From Erpobdella octoculata (lineage: Eukaryota; Annelida; Clitellata; Hirudinida; Erpobdellidae): a DNA stretch of 64,000 nucleotides. This document shows, in pieces, positions 52,536 to 64,000 of the stretch (positions within the stretch are counted from its first letter, which is position 1; each line of letters begins with the position of its first letter). The stretch spans positions 17,945,064 to 18,009,063 of the forward strand of contig OZ022241.1 in the NCBI GenBank assembly GCA_963978895.1, in the 5' to 3' direction. The position numbers and the translations under genes were made by a program. The notes under the pieces are model-generated. The model worked only from the letters and a program-made list of their open reading frames with translations, ran no database searches and had not been told where the DNA came from.

Positions 52536-55500
52536 ATGCCTGTTATCACCGAACGTGAGCTAGTCGTTGATCTGGTTTCTGCTTCGATGGCTGGAGCTGA
52601 TGAGTTCAAGTGGCTACCAGTTAGCTTTAAAAATGTGGTCCTTGCTTATCGCGAAATCGGTGATGGATTCGAGGCAACGATAAGGACTGATGCCGACACC
52701 CGAGAAGAGTTTGCACAGTGGCTGAAGGAATTTGAAGACAATACTAAAACCCGATGGCTGATTCAACGAAGTTACTCTAGTTGTAAACAACGTGTCATTG
52801 CCAAATTCGAGTTCGCATGTCACAGTTTCAGCGATACAAATCAAAGCTCGACCTCAAACTCAAAGCGAAAGCGTTGCTTGAAAAACCGTGACTGCGGTGC
52901 CAAAATTACGCACATGATCAGGATGGTCAACCAAAATACAGAGAAACCCGATCCATATACACAGGTTTATTTTTTTGAAAATTATCTTTTGATTTGAAAA
53001 ATTAATTCGTGCGCGGACCACTACAACAACAAAATGAACAGTGATGTGCTTAATAAACAAATGAACCGTAAAAAACTTCGTTTTTCAAAAATTCTTTATA
53101 TTTTGTAATTCGGCAGCTACTAATTTTTTGAAAATCATTTATTTGATAAGGTCTATGGAATAGAATAACCTTGATCACAGTTTTTGAAATACTTGATATG
53201 TGAAGTAAAGGGTATAATTAAAAAGTAATGAGCCTCATTTTATTCTCATGCGAGCATTTTTCGCGGTGTGCTCCACTTTCCAGCAACGGAGATGGTGGGT
53301 GTTGGCTTCACAATGCAGCAAAGCTTAGTTTTATACGAGGATGAAAAATATAAGAAACCTCTGAATTCTGAATCAATATGAAAAGAACAAATTTTTTATT
53401 ATAACATATGGATTTGAAAAATTAAATATTGCTTTATTTAAATGAACTAGAACCTGATGGTTTAATTCTCTGCAAAAAATTTGTAATATTTTTAAAAATT
53501 TTAATTACTTTTGTTTTATATTTTAAAAATGATTATATTTATATGTATTTATGAAGAAAATGCAAATTTTCCTCTTACGCGACTGGTTTCATGTAGAAAG
53601 GGAGAAGTCATATATGAGAGGTTCTACTGTATAATAGATTAGCTCTCATATTAAGTATTAAGAAAACTGTGGTCAATGTTTTTCTATTTTATAGACTTAT
53701 AATCATAAAAAAATGATTAGCAAAAAATTAGAAGCTGCCGAATTATAAGTTTTTCATGGTCCACATATTAAATCCCTAATATCAACTTCTTTGCTGGTCT
53801 TGCTTGCTTTAATGGCTTGCAAATCATGAAAGTGAAAATTTTCAGATGTCACCCAATCAAACGGAAACTTGGAATATGACAGAGGAGCTGTACATAAATG
53901 ATGTCACATGATTAGTGGGGGATGGGGTTTACACATTTTTGATGGTGAATGACAAAGGGGGATTTTATTCTATGTGACATCACATCAACATAAATAAAAA
54001 CATTTAGATATTCATATTTTTCATAAAAGGGTTGAGGTACTTTGGAGGTAGTTTGTACAAAGAATCAATACTTTATCTAAGTGCTAGCTGACTTTTCTAC
54101 ATATAATATATGAAACTAGTTGGGTTACCTGGAGTTGTCCCAGAAACATCTTCTTTCTAATGAATCTTTCATTGTGGCTGCAGGACACAAGTTAATTCTG
54201 TCGGTATATGCTGGAATCCAAATTCCGCTTATTATTATTATTTGACAACTTATATAGTGTCGTTAATATAAATACTTCAAGGATGATAAGCTGTTGGTTA
54301 TTCAGGTCTGATCTAAAACGCAATAAGATCTGAAACACACTTGTTATCAACAGCATTCAGTCATGGACTTGATTTAGAAAAACTGCTTAGCCTCAGAGTT
54401 TGATGTCACTACATGAAGTGGTATTGATCGCATGGTGAAATCAATTTTAATGTCGATGGTTGATGGAGGCCCAGATGAAAACCCAAGATACCAAAAGGGT
54501 TAAACCATTTAATCTGTTCTCTGATGAACAACTTCTAAAAACGTTTTATGGCCATATATTTATATGAAAACCCCTAGAGATTTTCCATACAAACAATAGT
54601 AAGGATATACTACAACATACATAACGGTTAATTGCATAAATTCCTATCTCTTTTTGCAGCTAAAAGTCTGGAAATGGATGATATCCTTCCTTGATCCTCA
54701 AATCATCACCGTTCGATTTTATATGATTTGTACACACCATCAATATAATATGTGCCTAGGTATAGTATTTACAAACAATGTCATATGTAATTTGCTTCAT
54801 TGGTCATGCTGCGCAACTATTCCTTAACACACAAACACGAATCAAATATTTTTCCAAAACATATCGGGCCACAAAAAGATGCTGCACATAGGTAATGGGA
54901 ACTAATGGTTATTTTTGAAAATGAGAAAAATTGAGAATGCTGAATGGATAGATGAAGAGCTTGATTTGAATGGAATATTCATTCCACAGGATAAAGAGAT
55001 CAAAACTTTTCTCAGTTATTCCATGTAGGAGCAACACCATACGTAACTATTTTGTAATGTAACTCTTTGGTATCACCATATATCATATATCGAAAAATTA
55101 AATGAAAAGTACTTTAAAAAATGTATAACTGTTAAAATTTGTTTAATTGGTGTGATTTCGTAATTATCTGGAGAAATGTACAAGAAATCTATATTTTTGT
55201 CATATTTCTCTTTTAGTCGAAGACTAAAAACTTGAAAATAATACTATTAAAGAAAAGATATGTAAAAAATGCTTTATTCAAATGTACTAATAAAGATAAA
55301 ATAAATTGTAAACGTAAAAGCGTAGGACGCAATTGTTGCGATCTTATGATTGCAAAGGAAAGCGCCCCATGCTTTTATGTTTACAATTTATTTTATCCTT
55401 TTTAGCACATTTAAATAACAGCATGTTTTTCAAAATCTTCTTTTTAATAGTTTTATTTGTGATGATTTGTGACAAGAGGGGAGGGGAGGGTCAAAACTCA

Positions 55501-58304
55501 GCCAAAATTGTGTGAAATCATTTATGGATAGCTTAAAGCATTCTATTACATTTTCTAAAAAAGTTTATTCTAAGATTTTGTTTTATCTATGATCTAAGAA
55601 AACAATTTAAGTAGAAGGGATTTACGAAAAAGACTGGTTTTCCTGATTCAGTAATTAACTGTTTTTTTTAACTTCACTCGTCTGTGGCTTAAAGACCAAA
55701 TCAAATTAAATCTTTTTTTAGGTGTTAGGTGTATAAGGTGTATAAGGTGTATAAGGTGTATAAGGTGTATAAGGTGTATAAGGTGTATAAGGTGTATAAG
55801 GTGTATAAGGTGTATAAGGTGTATAAGGTGTTAGGTGTATAAGGTGTATAAGGTGTATAAGGTGTTAGGTGTATAAGGTGTATAAGGTGTATAAGGTGTG
55901 GTGCTTTGAAATTGAAAGGTTCTGTGTACAAACCCCAGCCGAATCATCTTTGAGTTATTCTTTTTATTTTATTTATAATTTCATGATATACTTATGGTTG
56001 TTAACAAAGCATGGTAAGGAGGAAGCCAACATCAATTGCATGGTAATATTGAAGGCATTAATATTTAAAAAGTATAACATAAACATTTAGTGGAGCTGTC
56101 CTTTTTTATTAAAATGACCTTTCCGGGTACTCTTGATTGGTTCAGGTGATCAGGATAACTTAAAGAAATCTTTTTTTATTTTTTGTCATTTTAATTTGCA
56201 ATCATGTATTGTCTTCCATGTATGACTAAGATATTTTAATTTTTAGATATTTACAAGAAAAAGTGGTCATTTTTGGGAGGTGCTTGGCATTAATCCTCCC
56301 AGAATTGAAAGATATCTGCATGCATTCATAATGGTGTCTCAGAGATAATTTATCAGAATTAGTTTTAGTTTCTTCAGCTGCACCTAATTGGGCAAGTTTA
56401 TCAAAATTGTTATCGTTTAGATTTTCGGACAAGTCAATCCTAGTTTTTTGGCTGCAAATCGGCAGCTTCTGTTTCCTCATCACAATAATCAAAAAACGGA
56501 TCAGCGAGTGCTAACTCAGATTTTATAGCTGTTTATGTTTGTTGTATATCTCTCTCGACAAACAACTTGAGGTATTTGTACCATTGATCAAAGAATGTGG
56601 TGTTCGAAGTTGGGTAACATTGTTTTAGTGTTAGCCATAAAACAATTTATTACCTTCTTACTTTCATTTTGTTTTGAAGTCTGTTCACTGATTAAAACAA
56701 TAAACACAAGGGGGTCTTTGCTAGTGTGACTGTCATCATCATATATTCGGAAATCTGTCAGTGGTTCTTCGTGTGAGGTTCTTATGATCCTGTATGTTGA
56801 TCAAATTAGAGTACCACATGGTCCGGGCCTTAGTTTTAAGGTTTTCAAACAGGCCAGGCCGAGCTCAAAGTCGGGCCGAGGATTTTGTGCCAAGTAAGGG
56901 ATCTTAGGTCTATAAAAACATCAATGGACAAACTTTAAACCAACAATTATATTTTCGTTCACATAAACCTGCATAAAGATGAACTAAGTGAAAAAAAATA
57001 ATCAATTGAAAAAAATAAAATTCTTAAATCTCATAAAATGTTTGTTCACAATTTGAGCAAATCCATCTATATATATAAAAGAACATGTCCTGACTGACTG
57101 ATAATCAACGCCGAGCTCAAATGCCTCATCCTAGGAACGTGAAATTTGGAACTTTTATTACTTTTATTGCGTAAGCATCCACTAAGAAAGGATTTTTGAA
57201 AATTTTGCTCCTGAGGGGAAGAAACTGGAAAACAAACTTTTTTCTAAAACAATGTTTATCTCGAAAACCAAAAATGAGGAGATTTTGAAATTTGGTATAT
57301 GGATTCTTCTTGAAAAATAAAAAGATAGTATTTAAAAAAATTAGTATTTAGTTTCTACTCTAAAAATAATGATATACGTGTTTCACCATTTTTTGAAATT
57401 TGGTTTCCAGGACTTCAAATGTGAAGTGGAAAAAGGGTTATTTGATTTTAAAATAACTGCTAGTCAAAAATTGTAAGTGCTACAGATGTGAAAATTAGTA
57501 TTTTGAGGTTTTGTGCTGTTAAAAGTAGATGAGTTCAGTTTATCACCGGACGGACGGGCCAAGCCGTTACTTTAGGGTCTTCATATGGCCCTGCCCAAAC
57601 CTTAAATCAAGGTGGGACGGGCCGAGATTTTTAACCAAGTATATAGACATTTTAGTGATTTTAGGGTGTTCAGACGGGCCGGGCTAAACCTGAAGTCGAG
57701 GTGGGACGGGCCTAATTTTTTCATCAAGTATATAGAACTTCTAGGCCTGTAAAAACGGGCCGGGCCCATATTAGACGGGCCGTGCCGGGCCAGGAATTTC
57801 GGTTTTTGAAACGGGCCGAGCCGAGACCTAAAAAATTGATCCGTGCAGTACTCTACTATGTATGCATGGTTCAAATTCTCTAATTTCATGCTAGCGAAGC
57901 AGCTAGGGGCACTGCTAGTTTACATTACATTTGACAAAATTCTCTGTTTAATAATTATATTGAAACTAATTCTTGAATTTTTTATAATTGTTTTTAAGGA
58001 TGGTTTTACAGCTATGGTTATGATTTGGAATGTACACGACCATCCAATAGACAACACAGAAGTCAAGCAATGCCTGCCAGGTCATACCAGCCATCAAGAA
58101 GCATTTAATGGTTACTTTGCTAAAGGTATGTGTGTTATAGAAGCAATGAAACATCACAGTAGACTGTTAAATATGAGTGCAAATACAAGTAAGTCAAGAG
58201 TGGACGACATCTCAGTTTATCCAAAAGAAAGAATGGTTCAGTTTTGGTATGATGTGTGGAAGACGAAGAATGAGAAACTGTGCAAACCGAACTCAAGAAG
58301 AAAA
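52536..58304 (+). CDS. MULE-related zinc-binding protein, N-terminal two exons, possibly incomplete
   Basis: Exons 52536-52964 and 57999-58304 join in phase 0 with a GT donor and an AG acceptor, giving 245 codons without a stop. After 58304 a GT donor (AAA|GTTGGT) fits a further intron. The pattern is that of the N-terminal region of MULE/FAR1/FLYWCH-like proteins: FKWLPVSF, FEATIRTDADTREEFAQWL, then a WRKY-GCM1-like zinc site with C95 in FACHSF, C120 in NRDCGAKI, H156 and H158 in VHDHPID. This is followed by HQEAFNGYFAKGM and QFWYDVWKTKN. The family binds DNA and either moves a transposon or has been tamed by the host. The frame is intact, unlike every other transposase relic in the window, and the intron has taken up many repeats. 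No further exon is certain; an in-phase block at 59099-59215 ends in a stop. Confidence 0.6.
55714..55897 (+). repeat. 9-bp GTATAAGGT minisatellite
   Basis: About nineteen copies of GTATAAGGT, interrupted twice by GTTAGGT. The array lies in the long intron of the 52536 gene. Confidence 0.95.
56807..57855. mobile_element. GC-rich transposon ends with GAGTAC inverted repeats
   Basis: TAGAGTACCACATGG at 56807 and its approximate inverse ending at 57855 (CCGTGCAGTACTCTA) face each other. Behind each lie many GGGCCGGGCC / ACGGGCCGAGCC motifs. No transposase is readable and no target duplication is seen. A TCTATATATATAAAAG start at 57069 lies inside. Confidence 0.5.
57069..57918 (+). mobile_element. 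Helitron-like ends
   Basis: TCTATATATATAAAAGAACA at 57069, preceded by A, is a usual Helitron 5' start. AGCAGCTAGGGGCACTGCTAG ending at 57918, followed by T, is a usual 3' end with an AGCAG/CTGCT stem. The span between crosses the right end of the GC-rich element, so the two ends may not belong to one copy. Confidence 0.45.
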
Positions 58305-59512
58305 GTTGGTATAATGTTTTTTTTTCACCTATATTATCTTTTGCTTGTCTATATTATAATTTTATATTTTCATTGGGTGTGTCCTTACACATCATTCGGT
58401 TGGATGGTTGAAATACGTTATTTCTCACTCTCTTGATCTCCCATAATCGCTCAAATGACTTAAATATGTAGGTTAAATATCTTTAAGCATATCATCCTCA
58501 CGCAAATAAACAAAGAACCGTTCAACATCAAAACTTTTTTTCTATTTCTTCTTAATTAATGGCACAAAGTATATATTTTTAGTTATTTGTTTCCTATAAA
58601 AAGTTTATTTCTATTCAATTGATGTGGCTGTTTTATTCAATGGATGATTAATCTTTTTTCTCACAACAATCAATTAATCAAAATAAATTTATGTAGCACC
58701 TTTTCGTTAATTCAAAGGTGCTAAAGTTATTGGTTGTGCAAAATATTTTTCATCTTCCTCACTTGCAACTTTTTATAAACATGTTTCGTACATGTTCTAC
58801 AAGAACATTGTTTTGGTCATTTTTTCATTGTGTTTAATAAAGTTCAAGCTTTAAAAAACGATATCAAGTAAGTAAATTTTAGTGGAAAATGTCATTATGA
58901 CTTTGAAGAATTTTTGTTACTTTTGTGGATTTTATGCAAATGTTTGGGTGATCATTTTTTATTTTTTGTTGATATATGCTTAAACTCTTGATTTGTATAA
59001 TTGTAAAATTTGATTTAACATAGAGGTTTTTGACTTATCTTCACAGTATCACAGTATGCACATATGTGACTTTCCAAATTATGTTAGTTCATTGTAGGTG
59101 AAGCAATTTCTCAAAAGCTGCAGAAAAGCCTGTTTTATCGGTTGGGAAAAACTATGTGTCAAGCACTGGTTGAAGAAGTGCTCCACTAGAGTTAAAGATT
59201 CAATTGTAATTCATTGAAAATTTTCTTCATGACTTGGGAGCTGTCAGTGACCACGCTTCAAGGTCACCAGCTCATACTAGACAACGGAAGACAACAAATT
59301 GTTTAGAAGTTTATTAAGAATGCAGTAACAAATACTAGATGAATTAATAATAAAGATATATCGAATAATGGACAACTGTCTGAAACATGCTACGCGCTAC
59401 CTAACTACAATCAACTCGATCTCGTGTGCCTGTGTACATGCCTACACCTCATATTGCAGCTCTCCTCTCCAATTGTAGCTTTCTTAATTATTGTGCCTTA
59501 ACTGCACACTAT
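58305..59512. other. Gene-free stretch between the MULE-related gene and the P-like element
   Basis: AT-rich with one short open block at 59099-59215 that would continue the MULE-related gene in phase but ends after 39 codons. I see nothing else to annotate. Confidence 0.45.
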
Positions 59513-60939
59513 CAAGGATGTCTTGTTATAACTACTGGATCCACAACCTAACCTAGGTCGCTGCATGATTAGGATATAGTAGGCCTATAGTTTCGAGCAC
59601 GATAGCTACTATCGTGCACGTAGCTATCATGCAGCTATTGTGCACGATAGCTGTGCTTATAAACTTAGAACATGCTGACACTCTTTCCAGTCTTTCTATT
59701 CCCCACAGTGCGTTGTTTATTCAAGTTGTTTTGTCGTGTTCGTTTTTTGGATTACATTTGGATTTATTTAGCCTTTCTAGTTACATTATTATCAAAATTA
59801 ATATTATTATAGAACTTTATCGTAAAATTTGTTTTATTATTAAGTAAATATGGTTAATAAATGTTTAGCATATGGATGCAAAAGTGGATATGCATTGAAT
59901 GCTGCAAATGATGAGAAAAACAATATTTCCTTTCATGCCTATCCATTGAAAAATCCGGATTTATGTGCTAAATGGAATTGAGCCAATCCTCGAAAGGATT
60001 TTATACCAAATAAATACTCAAAAATATGCTCCTTACATTTTGATTCCTCAGATTTTGTCAATGGTTTCAGTGATCTGTATATGTACAAGTTGAGCAGACA
60101 CCAGGGTGATAAAAATGCAGAAAGACAGAGAAGAAAGTTGAAAGATGATGCAGTGCCATCAAAATTTGAAAATGCTCCATTGTATTTATCAATTCCAGCC
60201 CAACAACAAAGAACAGCAATCAAATCAACAGCAGCTAGTCATCAATTAGACATTGACAAGTTTGAAAAGCAGAACAAGATTTTGTAAATAATTATAACAT
60301 AGTTGTTTGTGAACTAGATGAAATATTTCAAAGGTTATTAAAGGAAAGTACACTTCCTTCAGGATTTAAATTTAAACTGATAAACAACTCGATGCTGATT
60401 TATAAAATAAATATTGAAGGAGATTTTCACACCATTGTTTCTTCAGTGCTAATAAATGAAAATCTAAAACTTACAATTCATCACAAAAAAATGCAACTCC
60501 CAAAGTCATTTATGGAGGGCCTTAACGACAAAGAATTAACAAAAATGAGTCAATTGTTGAATTTGCTCGTTCGTCTAAAAGCCTATTCAGATGACATTCC
60601 ACTAAAAACCAATTTTGCAGAAGAAAAACTCATTACCACAAAAAATTAAAAAACTGTTTACGTTTTTTTGATGAAGATCAAGATGATTTTTTAAAAATCT
60701 GTTTTTTATTATATAAAAATTATTATTTGTTATGATTTTTTTGAATAAATGCTGCTTCATGTTGATGCGGTGTTAGTCTTTAGAGAAAATTAAAATATCC
60801 TATAATAATATAAGACATTAAGTGCTTTGTGTCAGCGTTCGACTGCGCGAGCGTCGGCCTACTAGGTCGGCCTACTAAGTAAATCTCGCAGGTATTGGTT
60901 GTGGATGCAGTAGTTATATCGAGACTCGAGACATCCTTG
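59513..60939 (+). mobile_element. P-element-like THAP transposon with inverted repeats and 7-bp duplication
   Basis: The ends CAAGGATGTCT at 59513 and AGACATCCTTG ending 60939 are inverted repeats. Homology extends inward as ATAACTACTGGATCCACAAC and its inverse (GTTGTGGATGCAGTAGTTAT). Flanking bases ACACTAT occur on both sides (59506-59512 and 60940-60946). The inside carries a THAP-domain reading. P elements make 8-bp duplications; one base seems changed here. Confidence 0.85.
59850..60649 (+). pseudogene. THAP-domain transposase, N-terminal part, broken
   Basis: From the ATG at 59850: C5 and C10 of the THAP C2CH finger (MVNKCLAYGCKSG), FHAYPL, KWN then a TGA, then NPRKDFIP and the C..H pair in SKICSLHFDSSDF. 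A Lys/Glu-rich stretch follows up to 60287. After a stop and frame shift the reading continues ELDEIFQRLLKESTLPSGFK to a stop at 60649. THAP fingers bind the transposon ends. The catalytic RNase-H-like part is missing, so the copy cannot move itself. Confidence 0.85.
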
Positions 60940-62120
60940 ACACTATATATATAGCCTCAAACCAGACATGCACAACAAGATTATTATATGTATGACCCAG
61001 ACGTCTAGACGATATGCACTCGGCACACCAGACACACAATATACACTCATGCTGCAAAAGTCAAACACTGACAGGAGCGCTCAATTCGGGTCAATGTTCT
61101 GTTGAAATTGACAACACATTTTTGGCATCATACCTGAACCATAATGGCCTGATTTCATATCCACTGTGTCGGAACAGGACGGAACTAACTTCCAATGAAT
61201 GAAAAAAGTTTTACATCCTGGCAAGCTTGAGAGCTTGTAAAACCTAGCACCTCAGTTTCGTTTGCTCTAAATCATTGCTCAGATTCTATGGACCATTAAT
61301 GCTCCGTTTTTGGTTTAGGAAAGCACAACTCTTTAAAATGGGTGAATCACAAATGCTAAAAGCCCAAAATATGGTGTCTGCATGATCATCTGATTCCAGC
61401 AAAAACTGAACTTTTTGATGTATTTATTCAAAGATAGAATATCCTGAACATTACAGTTTACAAAAAGACTATATTGCTGCAGGTGGATGCTGCAGTGACA
61501 AAACAAGGATAAGTGCATATGTTGATAAATCAACAAAATATTCCCTAGTTTTGTTGGGTTATCGCTAGTAATATTATCAAATTTAAGCATTATATATCTA
61601 TAGGTTCATGTGGATTAACTAAGCCCATCCTTATGCATTGTAATGATCGCACATTCCATCCCTACTGTGTGGGGTAGATAACTAAGAACAACTTATATAG
61701 ATGTGAATTTTTATTTTTTTGAATCAAGTTTTTTCGTGTGGAGACACAAGGTTGATGAAAAGTGGTCCGTGGAGATAGGACAAACATTGGATAAAAAAAT
61801 TCTGTTTTGATGCCACCCTCTAGTGTTCAATAAATAATATTGCATTGTTTATGCACAGTTTAGTAATTTCAATTTATTTGCAGTACAACTGGTAAGCACC
61901 AGCTAGTTTGAACTATGAAAGCAGCGACATGATAATAATTATTATTTGATGGTGTGCTTAATTTATTAATGAAAAAAATCAATAATCAGTAATTGGATAT
62001 ATAGATATTTTCTTATAAGTTGTAATTAAATGAAGACATATGAATTTTCCTTTAATTTGGGTCAAGTAATAGATTTAATGATTACATGTAAATTAGCTAA
62101 AATTATGAACATAACCACTT
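60940..62120. other. Gene-free stretch with a Helitron-like 3' end
   Basis: At 61889-61906 CTGGTAAGCACCAGCTAG is followed by T: a CTGGT/ACCAG stem and CTAG, as in a Helitron end. The region to its left shows no 5' partner. No gene recognised. Confidence 0.5.
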
Positions 62121-63775
62121 CATCATCATCATCATCATCATCATCATTTATTTTTTAAACGTCTCTATTCCACGCTATGCTAGGGTTGGACGTTTTTCCA
62201 TATCAGGCCCCTCCACAAGTCATGATCCAGGGCAGACTGCCGCTTCAGGCCGAGCTCATCCATGTCTTTCTTCACACATTCCCACCAAGTCTTCCTACTT
62301 CTACCTTTACTCTCACTCCTACAACATCCACATCTCTAATTGCCGAAACCCAATCATCTGCAATTTTACGCTCCAAATGTCCAAACCACCTTAGTCTTCC
62401 ACGTCTCACCACATCAGCCACACAAGGAACATTCAGAAGGCTATACAAATCCACACTACGTGCACGATCATTCAACGAAACACCACACATCCATCTAACC
62501 ATCATACGCTCTGCCCTTTCTAAACTTCTTAGATTCTCCACCTTCATAGACCATGTTTCAGTGCCATAAACAAGGACACTTTGAACACATGCCCTATACA
62601 CCTTTCCTTTCACATGAAAGGATGCACCACGGGTGGTAAAGATAGGAGATAACTCTTTGAATTTAGCCCAGGCAGAACGCACTATAGCTCTCACCGCCTC
62701 TTCTACACCTCCTCCTGCACCTAATGTGTCACCTAGGTAACAGAACTTGGTCACACACTCCACCTTTACACCTGGCTCAACCTCAATCTCGCCCAACAAC
62801 TCTTCCTGAACAGAACCACCAGCCACACAACTCTTACAACGGAAGCCAACAAGATCTTTCAAACTACCCAAAATGCCATTGCACCTTTTATGGACCCAAC
62901 TCTTACAATCCACACAACAAATAGAATTGGAGCCAACACCTTTTCTGCATACACTGCATGGCCATTTACCCGACTTCTTCACCTGTTCCATTCCGGCCCG
63001 ACACTTCATGATTTTTGTCTTACTCGCATTCACTCTAAGGCCTTTCGCTTCCATGCCAATTTTCCAGATCCTTAACTTTTCCAGGAGAGAATCTTCTGTC
63101 TCAGCTAATAAAACAAGATCATCAGCATAGAGCAGTTCCATTGGCAAGCCTACCCTGAGCTCCCGTGATAAGGCCTCTAAAACAATGATAAACAACAATG
63201 GGCTGAGAACTGAACCCTGATGCACTCCAACCTTAATGCTGAAAGCATCACTCTCCTTCCCATTCATCCACACCTAGACATCTCAGATCCCACCACACTA
63301 TCTCACGAGGTACTCTTTTTTCAATCACCCTCTCTAAAACTTTCTTTGCCTGTTCTAATAGTTTAATGCCCCTGTATGAGCCACACGCTAATGCATCGCC
63401 TTTTCCCTTGTAGACATTCACCATCCAGCTCTTATTCCAGTCTACAGGGGTTTTACCATCCTTCACTACTGCATTACACACTTCAGTCATCCACACTATA
63501 CCAACAGCTCCAGCAGCTTTCAACATGTCCGCCACCACTCCTGAAGGTCCAGCTGCCTTGTTACGTTTCATCTTATGGATTGCATTACTAACTTCCAGAG
63601 TAGTTAACTTTCCACTAGGTCCACAAACAGGACTTACATGAGTTAGACCATTTGCATCCCAAGTGAACTCCTCATTAGAAATTCTATCATAATGCGCTCT
63701 CCATACCTCCAACACCCTACTATCCTCAGCCACAACCTTACCTTCATGGTCTTTCATGCAGTTGGCCCCCACTTG
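62121..63775 (-). pseudogene. 5'-truncated non-LTR retrotransposon with reverse transcriptase and zinc finger, internally deleted
   Basis: Read on the minus strand: HKMKRNKAAGPSGVVADMLK, MVNVYKGKGD, YRGIKLLEQAKKVLERVIEK, then RVPREIVWWDLRCLGV, VGVHQGSVLSPLLFIIVLEA, MELLYADDLVLLAE. These are RT motifs, followed by a PHD-like zinc finger (CSVCRKGVGSNSICCVDCKS, WVHKRC) and a C-terminal VRRGRLRWFGHLERK. A (TGATGA)n tail lies at 62121-62148. The 5' part is cut near 63775. Two deletions remove the stretch around motif A, and a frame break lies near 63270. RTE-like is my guess; the clade is not settled. Confidence 0.82.
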
Positions 63776-63849
63776 ATGATTTGAAATAAAAGCAATGTAT
63801 TTGATGTTTTAAATTGAAAAATTAGTTGTAAGTTTATATATATTTTCAG

Positions 63850-64000
63850 GTTTTCTCTTTGACTACCAGCTCTTCACCATCTTCAAATGACTGTGTTATC
63901 AATAAGTCAATTTTGACACGATTAAACTCTGTTGAAGTTATGCCATTTTCATCTGTTTCAGTCCCTGTTGGGCAAATACTTTTTGGATCAAAGAAATTCA
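63850..64000 (+). CDS. Candidate exon running off the right edge
   Basis: After a good acceptor (TATATATTTTCAG at 63837-63849) the frame GTT TTC TCT is open for 50 codons to the window end (VFSLTTSSSPSSNDCVINKS and onward). The phase would fit the end of the exon at 58304. I recognise no domain. It could be an exon of the MULE-related gene or of an unseen gene; weak evidence. Confidence 0.25.

Overview
The window is a piece of an animal nuclear genome. It is AT-rich, its genes are split by introns, and most of the DNA is transposon debris and simple repeats. Two genes are recognisable orthologues of metazoan families (SLC51A and SMG6) and a third is a uridine-cytidine kinase. Interstitial CCCTAA/TTAGGG repeats agree with an animal. 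The mixture of hAT, P-like THAP, MULE, Helitron, L2-like and other non-LTR elements suggests an invertebrate; the sequence alone does not give me the species. No bacterial-style operon, CRISPR array or rRNA is present, and no confident tRNA gene.

Left part (1-14.5 kb): SLC51A (organic solute transporter alpha) lies on the plus strand in 7 coding exons (1708-8705, 381 aa). It converges on a uridine-cytidine kinase gene on the minus strand in 6 coding exons (14458-9750, 260 aa). Their introns hold a 371-bp ATCA array, minisatellites, a non-autonomous hAT element with an 8-bp target duplication, and an element with 24-bp perfect inverted repeats.

Middle (15.3-31.1 kb): a decayed hAT element (15318-17767) is followed by SMG6, the nonsense-mediated-decay endonuclease, on the minus strand. 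I could chain 18 coding exons (31126-19716, 1328 aa) with all splice phases agreeing. One intron carries a second hAT-like element with a BED-finger remnant.

Right part (31.2-64 kb): almost wholly mobile DNA. It contains hAT elements at 32088-32701, 33610-35669, 44427-45574, 45929-46666 and 47070-51783; an L2-like retroelement at 39-42.1 kb; and an RNase H-bearing non-LTR relic at 42.1-43.2 kb. The 47070-51783 hAT appears to be split by a composite of MULE fragments, G-run repeats and telomeric repeats. A two-exon gene related to the N-terminal zinc-binding region of MULE-type proteins follows (52536-58304), then a P-like THAP transposon with inverted repeats and a target duplication (59513-60939), and a 5'-truncated non-LTR element with an internal reverse-transcriptase deletion (62121-63775).

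The host genes have no evident joint function: bile-acid/steroid export, pyrimidine salvage and mRNA decay. The most unusual features are the G-run/telomere/MULE composite nested in a hAT element, three unrelated minisatellites that all have a 21-bp unit, the P-like THAP element, and a GC-AG intron in SLC51A.
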